Shown in pieces: positions 53,418 to 63,136 of a stretch of 64,000 bases of DNA (positions within the stretch are counted from its first letter, which is position 1; every line of letters starts with the position of its first letter). The notes beneath the pieces were generated by a model. The model was not told where the DNA came from and did no database searches. It was given only the letters and a program-made list of their open reading frames with translations. Made by a program: the position numbers and the translations under genes. Source of the DNA: Pradoshia eiseniae (GTDB lineage: Bacteria > Bacillota > Bacilli > Bacillales > Pradoshiaceae); the NCBI RefSeq assembly GCF_002946355.1, contig NZ_PKOZ01000007.1, positions 1-64,000 on the forward strand. The letters are read 5' to 3'.

Positions 53418-54263
53418 TTATTCATTCGGCATCTTTTGTTCGGTTTTCGTGAAGAATTGGGTCACCAATACTCCGCTCACAAATGTGATGACACATAGAG
53501 CCATCCCCAATAATGTTTTCGGAAGTCCCGGGAAGACAACAAATACGGATCCACCGATTAATCCCATAATAACCGCAAATGTCATATAAGGGAATTCTCT
53601 CAGCAAATAAGCAATCGCCTTGCTGCTAAGAATAAAGCCAATCGCTGCACCAGCACCGACAGCCATGATAACCGGCAGATTGAAATCAGACAAGGCAGAT
53701 ATAACAGTCGAATAAACGCCAATTACCAAAAGGACAAACGAGCCGCTAATTCCAGGGAGTAGCATAGCCATACTCGCAATCCAGCCTGAGAAGAACAATT
53801 TCACATATGCCCCAGCCGTAAAAGTGGTTATCATAGCCTCATCATTTGTCTGGATAAACGCCATTGAGGCTAACAGCGCCCCAACCAAAATCATTATCGC
53901 TACATGCTTTGTGCTAAAATTCTTTTTAACCTCCGCCTGCTTAGCTATAAACGGAAGCACACCAATAATCAGGCCTAAAAAGAAAAATTGTGTAGGCTCA
54001 TAATGATGCTCCAATAAATAATCAATAACCCGGCTGAAGGCTAGGATAGCAAATCCCATTCCTAGACCTAATGGCAGTAAAAAGCCTAATTGCCTCCTCC
54101 AGTCACGGCTGAAGATGCCGCTGATTGCCAAGAGAAAACGGTCATATATTCCTAATATGAAAGCAATGGTGCCGCCGCTTACTCCTGGGATTAAATCACT
54201 TATTCCCATCAAAATTCCCCGATAAAGATTCTTCCATTCCAACTTTTCATTCATCTCCAACAT
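53418..54263 (-). CDS. DUF368 membrane protein, PopT-type undecaprenyl-phosphate translocase
   Basis: 281 residues, about eight membrane helices, with the two DUF368 repeats MGISDLIPGVSGGTIAFILG and AMLLPGISGSFVLLVIGVY. Members of this family (PopT) have been shown to recycle undecaprenyl phosphate across the membrane in other bacteria. Here the role is by homology. Single gene; a GTG/ATG-rich start region leaves the exact first codon open. Confidence 0.85.
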   Translation of the reverse strand: MLEMNEKLEWKNLYRGILMGISDLIPGVSGGTIAFILGIYDRFLLAISGIFSRDWRRQLGFLLPLGLGMGFAILAFSRVIDYLLEHHYEPTQFFFLGLIIGVLPFIAKQAEVKKNFSTKHVAIMILVGALLASMAFIQTNDEAMITTFTAGAYVKLFFSGWIASMAMLLPGISGSFVLLVIGVYSTVISALSDFNLPVIMAVGAGAAIGFILSSKAIAYLLREFPYMTFAVIMGLIGGSVFVVFPGLPKTLLGMALCVITFVSGVLVTQFFTKTEQKMPNE

Positions 54264-54335
54264 AGTTTTGTGCTATAAGTGTACAATTTTCACCTAGTCT
54301 GACACAATGGCACTTCTTGCAAATTGATGGTTCAT

Positions 54336-54364
54336 GAAAAACTCCCCTGCGCTGCAGAGGAGTC
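54336..54364 (-). terminator. Terminator of the acyl-CoA catabolic operon
   Basis: ACTCCCCTGC (54341-54350) pairs with GCAGAGGAGT (54354-54363); on the minus strand TTTTTC follows. It marks the 3' end of the operon that begins beyond the right edge. Confidence 0.85.
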
Positions 54365-54368
54365 AAAT

Positions 54369-55355
54369 TTATGCATGATTGACTTCAAGGATAATCTTTC
54401 CGGATGTTTTTCTTGATTGCATTAACTCATGAACCTTGGCTGCTTCCTCCAGAGGATATGTTTCGCCGATAATTAATTGAAGTTTTCCTTCCTCCAAATA
54501 ACCAAACAGCTCTCGTATGCTGCGCATAAACAGCTCTCTCTTCCTCATAATCTGCGGCAGGAAGAATCCGATGACAGATTGATTTTTGGCCATTAAGGAG
54601 GACGGGTGCATCACGGCCTGTTCCCCGCTCGCCACTCCATAAATGACTACCTTCCCGAATGGAGCCAGACATTTCAGTGTATCCTTAAACACATCTCCTC
54701 CAACCATCTCAAGAGCTAGATCAACACCTCTGCCCTCGGTTGCTTCAAGCACCTCCTTATGCCAGCCCTCATTCGTATAATTGATGCATACATCCGCACC
54801 GAGCGATTTGGCTAAATCCAGCTTTTCATCAGTACTTGCCGTAGCAATAACCTTCCTTGCTCCGAATAACTTGGCAAGCTGAACGGCGAGTGTTCCCACT
54901 CCGCCTGCTGCAGCGTGAACCAAAACGGTATCTTCGTTTGTGATACAACCCATCGTTTTTAAAATATGGTAAGCACTCAGCCCTTGAAGCGGCAAAGAAA
55001 CAGCCTGCTTAAAGTCAATGTCCTCCTTCAGCATGACGGTCACATTTCGGGAGTCAACCACTGCATATTCTGCATACCCTCCAGATTCAATCAATGTGAC
55101 GACCCGTGTACCGATATTGACATTGGTCACCTCTTCTCCCGCTTCAACAATGACTCCTGCGATTTCAGCTCCTGGAATAAATGGAAGCTTGGTCGGTACG
55201 ACATACTGCCCCTCTCTTCTTGCTGTATCGGCATAATTGACTCCGATAGCATGAATCTCGATCAGTACCTCTGTCGGCCCTGGCTTTGGTTTATCTATTT
55301 CAATGGTCTTCAATACTTCTGGACCACCGTATTCAGTAAATTGAATAGCTTTCAT
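54369..55355 (-). CDS. NADPH:quinone oxidoreductase family protein
   Basis: 328 residues of the zinc-free medium-chain reductase family (quinone oxidoreductase / zeta-crystallin-like). The nucleotide site is VLVHAAAGGVGTLAVQLAKLFGA and the N-terminal signature is VLIEIHAIGVNYADTARREG. It reduces quinones or enones with NADPH; here perhaps a 2-enoyl or enone intermediate (inference). Last gene of the operon; AGGAGGGG ribosome site; 20 nt after the hydratase gene. Confidence 0.88.
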   Translation of the reverse strand: MKAIQFTEYGGPEVLKTIEIDKPKPGPTEVLIEIHAIGVNYADTARREGQYVVPTKLPFIPGAEIAGVIVEAGEEVTNVNIGTRVVTLIESGGYAEYAVVDSRNVTVMLKEDIDFKQAVSLPLQGLSAYHILKTMGCITNEDTVLVHAAAGGVGTLAVQLAKLFGARKVIATASTDEKLDLAKSLGADVCINYTNEGWHKEVLEATEGRGVDLALEMVGGDVFKDTLKCLAPFGKVVIYGVASGEQAVMHPSSLMAKNQSVIGFFLPQIMRKRELFMRSIRELFGYLEEGKLQLIIGETYPLEEAAKVHELMQSRKTSGKIILEVNHA

Positions 55356-55374
55356 CTGTATGATTCCCCTCCTC

Positions 55375-56148
55375 TTATTTCCCCGTGAATTGCGGACGGC
55401 GTTTCTCCTTGAAGGCCTGGATGCCTTCTTGATGGTCTTCCGTTGCGACCATCATGATTTGCGTCATCCTTTCCCTCTCCAATACATCCTCTAATGTTGA
55501 GGTCAATGAATAATCGATTATCTTCTTCATCTGCCCATATGCCTGGCTTGGCCCCATAGACAGGATTTCGGCATGTCGCATCACTTCATCATTTAATTCT
55601 GCCAGCGGAACAACTTTGTTCACAACTCCAAGCTGATAAAGACGTTCTGCCGGAATTGGTTCAGCAGAAAAGAAAAATTGTTTTGCCAAATGCGGACCGA
55701 CCAGACGCGGAAGGAAATAGGAACCCCCGCCATCCGAAATAAGACCGACCTGTGAAAAGCTTAAAGCAAACTTGCTGTCATCCGCAGCAATGATTAAATC
55801 GCATGCAAGGGCCAGATTAAAGCCGGCACCGGCAGCAAACCCCTGAACGGCAGCAATCACGGGCTTTTCAACGGCTTTAATAGCGAGTATGCAATCATTC
55901 AACCTTCCAAGGTGCTGATACACATCAGTTGGTTTGTTTGATCCCATCGTCTTTACATCGCCCCCAGCACTGAACGCCCGGCCGGCGCCTGTCAGCACAA
56001 TGGCTCGTACATCCGGATTTTTGCTTGCCTCTTTCATTTCTTTTGTCAGTCCACCAATCATTTCTGGACTAAAAGCATTCAAGCTATCCGGCCTATTCAG
56101 CGTTAAAACCAAAACTTTCCCGTGAATTTCTTTTACTAAATGTTCCAT
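55375..56148 (-). CDS. Enoyl-CoA hydratase/isomerase family protein
   Basis: 257 residues, crotonase fold. The oxyanion-hole parts are AFSAGGDVKTM and GFAAGAGFNLALACD. The active-site stretch SFSQVGLISDGGGSYFLPR has Asp where hydratases have Glu, the pattern of the PaaG/isomerase branch, so isomerisation may be its main reaction. Lies 21 nt after the SDR gene in the operon. Confidence 0.88.
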   Translation of the reverse strand: MEHLVKEIHGKVLVLTLNRPDSLNAFSPEMIGGLTKEMKEASKNPDVRAIVLTGAGRAFSAGGDVKTMGSNKPTDVYQHLGRLNDCILAIKAVEKPVIAAVQGFAAGAGFNLALACDLIIAADDSKFALSFSQVGLISDGGGSYFLPRLVGPHLAKQFFFSAEPIPAERLYQLGVVNKVVPLAELNDEVMRHAEILSMGPSQAYGQMKKIIDYSLTSTLEDVLERERMTQIMMVATEDHQEGIQAFKEKRRPQFTGK

Positions 56149-56169
56149 TTCCCATTCCCCTTTTCCTGT

Positions 56170-56937
56170 TTATGTAATCATCCATCCGCCATCGACCAAT
56201 AAGTCAGAGCCAGTCATATAGGAGGCATCGCTGGATGCCGCAAAAGCAATGACTTTAGCAATCTCTTCACTTGTCCCTACTCTTCCAAGTGCCGTATTTC
56301 GCTTAATTGACTGCATGAATTTCTCATTTGTCAATGACCATTCTGTCAGCGGCGTCTCGGCAAATCCCGGGGAGACAGAGTTTACCCTGATTCCATAGGG
56401 AGCGAGCTCCAGCGCTAAGGCACGCGTGAAGTTGATGACTGCAGCCTTTGCGGAACTATAATGGGGCAGATGTGAAGCTGCCTTATGACCTGACAGACTA
56501 GCGATATTGACAATTGCCCGATTTCCGCCTATGACCTGACTTTCTGTCATCATCTTGCCAAGGACCTTTGAAACGACAAACACACTTTTCAAATTCACTT
56601 CCTGCACGATATCCCATTCTTCCACAGATGTATCAAGAATCTTAGACTGCAAGGAGCCGCCAGCATTATTGATGACAATATGAAGGCCCATATAATAATC
56701 GTCAATAAAGCGGGCCAAATCCTGCACTTCCTCTTCCTTTGTGGAATCCGCTACAAAATAAGCCGCTCTCTCTTCCCCTATCACCTGATTGATTTCTTCT
56801 GCCGCAGCCTCAAGCTTCTCCTTCGTTCGCCCGCTAATAATGACGTTCGCACCTTCTTTGGCGAGTAGCAGCGCAGTCGCTTTGCCAATGCCGCTTCCAC
56901 CGCCCGTAACGACAGCTGTCATTTCGGCAAATCTCAT
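56170..56937 (-). CDS. Short-chain dehydrogenase/reductase
   Basis: 255 residues, classical SDR: cofactor loop TGGGSGIGKA, NNAG motif, Ser in NIASLSG, catalytic YSSAKAA and C-terminal DGGWMIT. Likely an NAD(P)-dependent hydroxyacyl-CoA or keto-reductase. The ATG at 56937 overlaps the ComB stop (TGATG); a TTG one codon before is possible. Confidence 0.87.
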   Translation of the reverse strand: MRFAEMTAVVTGGGSGIGKATALLLAKEGANVIISGRTKEKLEAAAEEINQVIGEERAAYFVADSTKEEEVQDLARFIDDYYMGLHIVINNAGGSLQSKILDTSVEEWDIVQEVNLKSVFVVSKVLGKMMTESQVIGGNRAIVNIASLSGHKAASHLPHYSSAKAAVINFTRALALELAPYGIRVNSVSPGFAETPLTEWSLTNEKFMQSIKRNTALGRVGTSEEIAKVIAFAASSDASYMTGSDLLVDGGWMIT

Positions 56938-57686
56938 CAAGATTTCAACTCCCCTGTATGCTCTGCCACAACCCGCTCACCCTTCAGTACAGCGATAATT
57001 TCTGCAGCCCCAATCGATGCAGCCAGCTTCAAGTCTTCATTGAAGCCATAATTCAAAATCAGCTGTCCTACATAAGAGTTTGATAGCTGTTCATAAGGAT
57101 TTTTGTCTCCTTGCTTAAAAATGGCTGCAGCTGCCTTTGCCGCATCATTTAAATCAAGCTTCCCTATAGATTGCTCAAAGCAGGAAATGAGATGGCCCGC
57201 CCCATAAAAATCCTCAAGGCTCAGTTCACCTGAATTCCCGGAGCAGACAATGATAATCGTTTCTTCTTTATGTGTCTCGCTAATATGTTTAGCAGTTGAT
57301 GCATTATTAAGTAAGGAGGCAATATACACTCTTTTAGCGTCTGCCGCCATCCTAAGCGCAACCGTGCCATTGGTTGTCGAAAGGATAAGTGCCTTACCCT
57401 TGATCTTCCTTTTTATTTCTGAAGGACTAGGATAAATGAAGCCTTCAATCGGCCCGGCATTCACCTCGCCCGCCATTAGCCTATCGTCATTTTTGAATGA
57501 CTTGCTGACGCGTTTGGCTTCATCAGGATTTAGAACTGGGATAACTTCCCTGGCCCCCTCCTTTAAAGCTGAGACAATAGTTGTTGTGGCGAGCAGGACA
57601 TCGAGTACGATGGCAATTTTCTCACCTTCTGCTATTTTTTCGGCTGATATATCCTCTTTGCGGATGAGCAACTGTATTTTAACCAT
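56937..57686 (-). CDS. ComB-family 2-phosphosulfolactate phosphatase-like protein
   Basis: 249 residues with the ComB hallmarks VLDVLLATTTIVSAL, GEVNAGPIEGF, LILSTTNGTVALRMA and VCSGNSGELSLEDFYGAGHL. ComB removes phosphate from 2-phosphosulfolactate in coenzyme M biosynthesis, and a homologue acts in spore sulfolactate synthesis in B. subtilis. Here no ComA or sulfolactate gene is near. It is packed between the kinase gene (1 nt gap) and the SDR gene (overlap), so it probably acts on a phosphorylated intermediate of this pathway. That role is inference. Confidence 0.8.
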   Translation of the reverse strand: MVKIQLLIRKEDISAEKIAEGEKIAIVLDVLLATTTIVSALKEGAREVIPVLNPDEAKRVSKSFKNDDRLMAGEVNAGPIEGFIYPSPSEIKRKIKGKALILSTTNGTVALRMAADAKRVYIASLLNNASTAKHISETHKEETIIIVCSGNSGELSLEDFYGAGHLISCFEQSIGKLDLNDAAKAAAAIFKQGDKNPYEQLSNSYVGQLILNYGFNEDLKLAASIGAAEIIAVLKGERVVAEHTGELKS

Positions 57687-57687
57687 G

Positions 57688-58755
57688 CTAAGTCCTCATA
57701 ACTTGAGCCGCATACTCAATTAACCCTTTTACATATACATGCAGATTCTTAAAGCGCTCATCCTTCGTTTGTCCGCGATGATACCTGTAATAAATCTGCT
57801 GACATATGCCCGCCAATTTGAAATAGGCAAACACCATATAAAATTTCATGTCCCCTACATCCCTGCCGCTCAGGCTCGCGTATTCATCCAAAAATTTTTC
57901 TCTCGAATAGAAACCCTCACGGTTAGTGATAGACGCCTTCCCAAGCCCCTTTTGCAGAAACTCCGGGTCATCCTTGCTTGTCCAGTAACTTAAGGCGACA
58001 CCCAGATCTGCCAAAGGGTCCCCAACCGTTGTCATCTCCCAATCAAACAAGCCCGACATACGGCTGCCATTATCCGTGAACATCGCATTATTCAATTTAT
58101 AATCATAATGAATGACGGCTGCATCACTTCTGTTCGGTATATGGGAAGCGAGCCATTTGGCCACCTCCTCCGCAGCAGAGACATCATGTGTTTTCGCTTT
58201 CTCATAGCGCTGAATCCAGCCATAGGTCTGTCTTTCTATAAACCCATCTGGCTTGCTCATTTCAGCCAGCTTCGTTTCCTCATAAGGAATTTGATGCAAA
58301 TTCACTAATTGCGTGACCATTTCCTTTGAAAGATTTTGATACAACTCTTTTGATGCTTGAACTCCTTGTGGAATCTCCGTATCAAAGACAAATCCCTGCT
58401 TTCGCTCCATCACGAAAAACGGGCTTCCGACCACTTCAAGGTCATTGGAGAAAAATAGCGGCGTAGGAGCAGGATCAAACACCTGGCTTAATTCAGATAG
58501 AATGGTAAATTCACGCTCCATATCATGCGCTTTAGGCGCTACCGGCCCAAGCGGCGGCTTGCGCAGAACAGCCTCCCAATCCCCTATCCTCAATTGGTAG
58601 GTTAAATTAGAATGACCCGCAGAGAATTGCTCGATTTCAAGATTCTCACTTGGCAGCCCTTTAAGCTTTGCTCTCAAACAGGCTTCAAGTCTTCCCCTAT
58701 TAAGTTCCTCTCCTGCCCGGACAGGAATGGTTTCAGTTGAATACTTCTGCTTCAT
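57688..58755 (-). CDS. Aminoglycoside-phosphotransferase-fold kinase (ACAD10/11 kinase type)
   Basis: 355 residues, APH/choline-kinase fold. The nucleotide-binding lobe includes AVLRKPPLGPVAPKAHDMEREF. The catalytic loop is VIHYDYKLNNAMF and the metal-binding motif is GLFDWEMTTVGDPLADLG, so the kinase should be active. The family is fused to an acyl-CoA dehydrogenase in human ACAD10 and ACAD11 and corresponds to LvaA of Pseudomonas putida, which phosphorylates 4-hydroxyacyl-CoA. ATG 58755 has GGAGGTG 10 nt upstream; the first in-frame ATG overlaps the previous gene. Confidence 0.87.
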   Translation of the reverse strand: MKQKYSTETIPVRAGEELNRGRLEACLRAKLKGLPSENLEIEQFSAGHSNLTYQLRIGDWEAVLRKPPLGPVAPKAHDMEREFTILSELSQVFDPAPTPLFFSNDLEVVGSPFFVMERKQGFVFDTEIPQGVQASKELYQNLSKEMVTQLVNLHQIPYEETKLAEMSKPDGFIERQTYGWIQRYEKAKTHDVSAAEEVAKWLASHIPNRSDAAVIHYDYKLNNAMFTDNGSRMSGLFDWEMTTVGDPLADLGVALSYWTSKDDPEFLQKGLGKASITNREGFYSREKFLDEYASLSGRDVGDMKFYMVFAYFKLAGICQQIYYRYHRGQTKDERFKNLHVYVKGLIEYAAQVMRT

Positions 58756-58774
58756 ATCTACTTGACACCTCCAT

Positions 58775-59173
58775 TTACGCATTCATATATGTCAGTAACT
58801 TCTCCTTTAAATCATATGGAATGGGTTCACTCAGCTTCTCCTCTTTGTTATAAAAGGCAATGACTGCATGGCCCCGCGCAATCACCGTTCCCGTCTGGGC
58901 ACAAAGGATATCATGTGAGAGCTGGAAGCTTTTTGTTCCGACTTTCTGGATGGATGTGTCGATTCGAAGTATCTGATCAAAGTATGCTTGATTGATAAAA
59001 TCACATTTCGTAGATACGAGCACGAAGGACCAGTCTTTATGTGATGTATTCCAGCCAAGCTCTTTTAATAAATGGAGACGAGCATCCTCCATATAAATGA
59101 AGTAGCTCGTATTATTCACATGTCCCAATGCGTCTGTCTCAGCAAAGCGCACTGTGACATTCATCGTATTCAT
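58775..59173 (-). CDS. Acyl-CoA thioesterase (4HBT hotdog family)
   Basis: 132 residues, single hotdog domain of the 4-hydroxybenzoyl-CoA thioesterase / YbgC type, with the active-site stretch RFAETDALGHVNNTSYF. It releases CoA from an acyl-CoA and may relieve build-up of a pathway intermediate. The ATG at 59173 overlaps the upstream stop (TGATG) and follows GGTGAG by 6 nt. Confidence 0.88.
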   Translation of the reverse strand: MNTMNVTVRFAETDALGHVNNTSYFIYMEDARLHLLKELGWNTSHKDWSFVLVSTKCDFINQAYFDQILRIDTSIQKVGTKSFQLSHDILCAQTGTVIARGHAVIAFYNKEEKLSEPIPYDLKEKLLTYMNA

Positions 59174-60072
59174 CACTTTCTCACCCCGGACTTTTCTGGC
59201 TTTGCCCGATTCTTCTCATATTCATACCAGCCGCCGCCTGTCTTGCGGCCCAGTTTCCCTTGCTCCACCTTCTCAACAATGCTCTTATTCGGTTTATCCT
59301 TCGGATCCCCGGTTTCTTCATATCTCTGCTGCATCACATAATAAACGACATCATTACCGGAAAGGTCTAATAGCTCAAACGGTCCAATCGGATGCCCAAG
59401 TGCCGTCCGGCAAATTTGGTCAATATCCTGAAAATCTGCGATGCCTTCTTCATAAAGATGCAACGCTTCCTTATGAATCGCTCCGAGGATCCGGTTGGCG
59501 ACGAACCCCGATATTTCCTTGCGCAATAAAAATGGCCGACGATTGATTTTCTCGCATACCTCCATGGCAGCTTGGGCTGTTTCCTCAGATGTTTCCGTGC
59601 TCATAACGACTTCCACGCAATTCATGACAAGCGGTGGAAAAAAGAAATGCATATTCACGAATTTATCAGGGCGTTCCGTGACGGTTGCAAGCAAGCTATT
59701 AACGATTGTTGAGCTATTTGTCGCAAAAATAGTATGAGAGGGCACCTTTCTCTCTAAAGCTTGAAAAAGCTCCTTTTTCACAGAAAGCTTCTCTACCACT
59801 GCTTCTATGACAAGGTCTGGACTTGCGGCTGCCCTTTCAAAATCATGCGTAAAGGATAGCTTGCTAAATGCCTGCCCCTTCTCTTCCTCATTGATTTTGC
59901 CTTTTTGCACCCATTGATTCATGAGAGTATTCAGTGCCTCCTCAGCCTTTAAAAGCTGCCCCTCATCAAGGTCATATAATGTGGTCTCCAATCCTCCAAG
60001 CGCGCATAGCATTGCGATTTGATGCCCCATTTGTCCCGCACCCATAACAGATATTTTTGTAATCTGCTCCAT
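59173..60072 (-). CDS. 3-hydroxyacyl-CoA dehydrogenase
   Basis: 299 residues, the length of monofunctional 3-hydroxybutyryl-CoA dehydrogenases. NAD site VMGAGQMGHQIA, catalytic His in NMHFFFPP, C-terminal dimerisation domain with GHPIGPFELLDLSG. It oxidises (S)-3-hydroxyacyl-CoA in beta-oxidation. ATG 60072 has GAGGAGG 7 nt upstream; a longer frame upstream has no ribosome site and overlaps the TetR gene. Confidence 0.92.
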   Translation of the reverse strand: MEQITKISVMGAGQMGHQIAMLCALGGLETTLYDLDEGQLLKAEEALNTLMNQWVQKGKINEEEKGQAFSKLSFTHDFERAAASPDLVIEAVVEKLSVKKELFQALERKVPSHTIFATNSSTIVNSLLATVTERPDKFVNMHFFFPPLVMNCVEVVMSTETSEETAQAAMEVCEKINRRPFLLRKEISGFVANRILGAIHKEALHLYEEGIADFQDIDQICRTALGHPIGPFELLDLSGNDVVYYVMQQRYEETGDPKDKPNKSIVEKVEQGKLGRKTGGGWYEYEKNRAKPEKSGVRK

Positions 60073-60092
60073 ACTGGTTCCTCCTCTTTTAT

Positions 60093-60656
60093 CTAGCTCG
60101 CGATTCCCGTCAAAATCATATCGATGAATATGCCGGAAACCTCTTCTTCTCCAAGCCTGCCTCCGGGATGAAACCATTGATAGGTCCAATTCGCCATTCC
60201 AAGGATGCCAAAGGTCACGATGACTGGGTCCAGCTCTGGACGGAATTCTCCTTTTGCAATGCCCTCCTTAACTACCTGCTCGATATTAAAGCGGAACAGA
60301 TCCCTTTTCGGGATAATTTGGCTAAGCTTTTCATCACTCAATGCCTTCATCTCTCGAAAGAATACCTTTGCGCTTTGACCTTGGCTTTGAATATCATGAA
60401 TCAGTAGAGAAATGACACCTTGAATCTTTGCCGCTGCCGGGGCAGAGGTATCCTCTAAGATGACCTCCTGCCTGGCAATCAGCCCGTCAATATAGGAAAG
60501 GTGGATATCCATCAGCAGCTCTTCCTTGCTAGAGAAATAATAATAAAAGGTTCCTTTCGTCACTCCAAGTGATTCAACGATATCCTGAATGGATGTCTCC
60601 TTAAATCCCTTTCTTTCAAAGAGACGGATACTGCTTTCGATGATTTTTTCCTTCAT
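60093..60656 (-). CDS. TetR-family transcriptional regulator
   Basis: 187 residues. N-terminal helix-turn-helix (FKETSIQDIVESLGVTKGTFYYYF) and a helical ligand-binding part. Similar regulators (FadR, KstR types) respond to acyl-CoA. It lies inside the operon, between the acyl-CoA ligase and the hydroxyacyl-CoA dehydrogenase genes, and probably controls it. No clear operator palindrome was found in the 66-bp gap before it. Confidence 0.88.
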   Translation of the reverse strand: MKEKIIESSIRLFERKGFKETSIQDIVESLGVTKGTFYYYFSSKEELLMDIHLSYIDGLIARQEVILEDTSAPAAAKIQGVISLLIHDIQSQGQSAKVFFREMKALSDEKLSQIIPKRDLFRFNIEQVVKEGIAKGEFRPELDPVIVTFGILGMANWTYQWFHPGGRLGEEEVSGIFIDMILTGIAS

Positions 60657-60722
60657 GATTTATGGCCCCCGTTTCTCCTCAAATCTGGCTCGGCCTAGGT
60701 TTGCCATAAAAGATTGCGAGAC

Positions 60723-62333
60723 TTAAGATTTGGCTTGAACCTCTTCCCTGAGTGCTCGGCGCAAAATTTTGCCGACATTGGTCTTTGGCAGCTCCCTGCG
60801 AAATTCAACAATCGTCGGCACTCGGTAAGCAGCCATATTCTGTTTACAGTATTCTATGATTTCTGCCTCATCGGCAGTTTGCCCATCCTTTAAAACAAGA
60901 ATCGCTTTGACTGTTTCTCCCCTATATTCATCCGGTACCCCAATCACGACTGCCTCTTGGACAGCAGGATGCTCATAGAGCACTTCCTCTACATCACGTG
61001 GATAGATGTTATATCCGCTCGCAATAATTAAATCCTTCTTGCGATCCACGATAGATAAATAGCCATCCTCGTCTACCATTGCGATATCCCCTGTGTACAG
61101 CCATCCGTTACGAAGCGTCACACTTGTCTCTTCAGGCATATTCCAATAACCTTTCATGATCTGGGGTCCCTTGATAACCAGCTCGCCAAGTTCACCTGCT
61201 TGCATCTCTTGTTCACCTGTCGCAAGGTCGACAATTTTGTAATCAGTGGACGGGAAGCCAATGCCCACAGTCCCAGGCTTACGCTCAGCAAAGGATGGAT
61301 TGCAATGCGTCACTGGAGATGCCTCTGACAGGCCATATCCCTCAAGCACATTCGAGCCTGTCTTCTTCTCGAAGTTTCTCATCAGTTCAACCGGCATTGG
61401 AGCGCTTCCGCTATTGCAGAGCTTAATGCTGTCTATCCCATATTCCTGTGCCTTTGGATGTGCATTGATAGCGACATACATAGTTGGTACACCAGGGAAT
61501 ATAGTTGGCTTCTCTTGTTTGATTGTCCCAAGCACCTCTTCAATATCAAAACGCGGCAGCAGTATATTCTCGCCAGCCATCTGAATGCAAGCATTCATGC
61601 AGGCTGTCATGCCAAACACATGAAAAAGCGGGATAACCGTTAAATACCGTTCCTTACCCTTCAGAATGTTATCCTTAAAGAATTCCTTTGTTTGATAGAT
61701 ATTGGCAACCAAATTACGGTGGGTCAGCATCGCTCCTTTAGAGCGGCCGGTCGTCCCCCCAGTATATTGCAATACCGCAATATCCTCCTCCGGTACAATG
61801 GAAACAGGTTTAGGAGCCTCTGTGCCAATAGCAATGAATTCCTCAAACGTCCGGTCCTCGAATTTCGCACCAGATGGCTGAAGGCTAACTACAATGATAT
61901 TCTTTAAGCTTGTATTCTCTTGGATACCTTTTACGGCTTCATAGAAAGCATCCAGTACAATAATCGTCTCTGCTCCGGAATCATCTAGAATATGTTTTAA
62001 TTCACGTGCAACAAGCATTGGATTAACCTGGGTGACGATTCCCCCGGCTATTAAGGCTCCATAATACCCGACAACATATTGCGGGCAATTTGGAAGCATG
62101 ATGGCAACCCTGTCTCCTTTTTTGACTCCGCTCTTCTGCAAAGCCGAGGCGAAACCATGGGACATCTTGAATAAGGCTTGGTAGGTAATCTTCCTTCCGA
62201 AAAAAGAAATGGCATTATTATTTGGGAATTGTTCTGTGGTTTCATTGAGTATTTCCGGCAGTGACTGGTTTGGAAAGCTGATTTCCGTAGCAATATGATC
62301 GGGGTAATGCTTAAACCATGGTTTTTGTTCCAT
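60723..62333 (-). CDS. Long-chain acyl-CoA ligase
   Basis: 536 residues, AMP-binding family. P-loop YTGGTTGRSKGAMLTH, YGLSEASPVTHC, the hinge region YLSIVDRKKDLIIASGYNIYP and catalytic lysine in PKTNVGKILRR. It activates a carboxylic acid with ATP and CoA. ATG 62333 has GGGAG 8 nt upstream; the ATG eight codons earlier lacks one. It corresponds functionally to LvaE in the levulinate pathway (inference). Confidence 0.92.
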   Translation of the reverse strand: MEQKPWFKHYPDHIATEISFPNQSLPEILNETTEQFPNNNAISFFGRKITYQALFKMSHGFASALQKSGVKKGDRVAIMLPNCPQYVVGYYGALIAGGIVTQVNPMLVARELKHILDDSGAETIIVLDAFYEAVKGIQENTSLKNIIVVSLQPSGAKFEDRTFEEFIAIGTEAPKPVSIVPEEDIAVLQYTGGTTGRSKGAMLTHRNLVANIYQTKEFFKDNILKGKERYLTVIPLFHVFGMTACMNACIQMAGENILLPRFDIEEVLGTIKQEKPTIFPGVPTMYVAINAHPKAQEYGIDSIKLCNSGSAPMPVELMRNFEKKTGSNVLEGYGLSEASPVTHCNPSFAERKPGTVGIGFPSTDYKIVDLATGEQEMQAGELGELVIKGPQIMKGYWNMPEETSVTLRNGWLYTGDIAMVDEDGYLSIVDRKKDLIIASGYNIYPRDVEEVLYEHPAVQEAVVIGVPDEYRGETVKAILVLKDGQTADEAEIIEYCKQNMAAYRVPTIVEFRRELPKTNVGKILRRALREEVQAKS

Positions 62334-62359
62334 TTTTTCATCTCCCATTTCATTCATTT

Positions 62360-63136
62360 TTAAATCATCGCACTCTTTCCGCCGTCCACGACAATGATTT
62401 GCCCTGTTACATACCTGGCAGCTTCTGAAGCCAAGAATAAAGCAACTCCTTTTAAATCCTCCTCTCCTCCAAGACGTCCAAGCGGTGTCATATATTCGAG
62501 GGTGTCCCTGCCGCGCTCAATCAAGACCTTTGACATCTTTGTCGGGAAAAATCCAGGGGCAATCGCATTGACATTAATTTGATGCCTTCCCCACTTAACC
62601 GCTAGGTCTTTCGTGAGCGTAATAATAGCTCCCTTACTCGCGTTATAGCCGACTGTGTCCATCATGTCAGGATGCGTACCCCCAAGACCAGCAACAGAGG
62701 CTATATTGACGATTTTGCCGCCTTTCTGCTCAGCCATCACTTTACCGACCGCCTGGGACATGAGGAATGTGCCGGTCAAATTTACATTAATCACCTTATT
62801 CCATGCATCTAATGGCATTTCTAGAGATGGCGCTCCCCATGAGGCACCGCTGTTATTGACGAGAATATCAATCCGGCCGAATCGTTCCATCGTTTCATCC
62901 ACAACCTTCAGAACATCATCAGGGTTGGATACATCACATTGGATTGCCAGCGTCTCTACACCTAATTCCTTCAGTTCTCGTGCTACCTCTTCACAAGCCT
63001 CAATCTTGCGGGAGCAGAGAACGATATTAGCGCCCGCCTCTGCATAGCCTTTGGCGATTTGTTCACCAAGACCTCTTCCTCCGCCGGTAATTATCGCTGT
63101 CTTTCCCTTAAGCTCAAACATCTCTAGAATGCTCAT
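62360..63136 (-). CDS. Short-chain dehydrogenase/reductase
   Basis: 258 residues, classical [30 protein letters not shown], catalytic GYNASKGA, C-terminal DGGKSAMI. Similar to gluconate/3-oxoacyl reductases. In the levulinate pathway an SDR acts on 3-hydroxy intermediates; the substrate here is unknown. Overlaps the acyl-CoA dehydrogenase stop by 4 nt. Confidence 0.88.
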   Translation of the reverse strand: MSILEMFELKGKTAIITGGGRGLGEQIAKGYAEAGANIVLCSRKIEACEEVARELKELGVETLAIQCDVSNPDDVLKVVDETMERFGRIDILVNNSGASWGAPSLEMPLDAWNKVINVNLTGTFLMSQAVGKVMAEQKGGKIVNIASVAGLGGTHPDMMDTVGYNASKGAIITLTKDLAVKWGRHQINVNAIAPGFFPTKMSKVLIERGRDTLEYMTPLGRLGGEEDLKGVALFLASEAARYVTGQIIVVDGGKSAMI

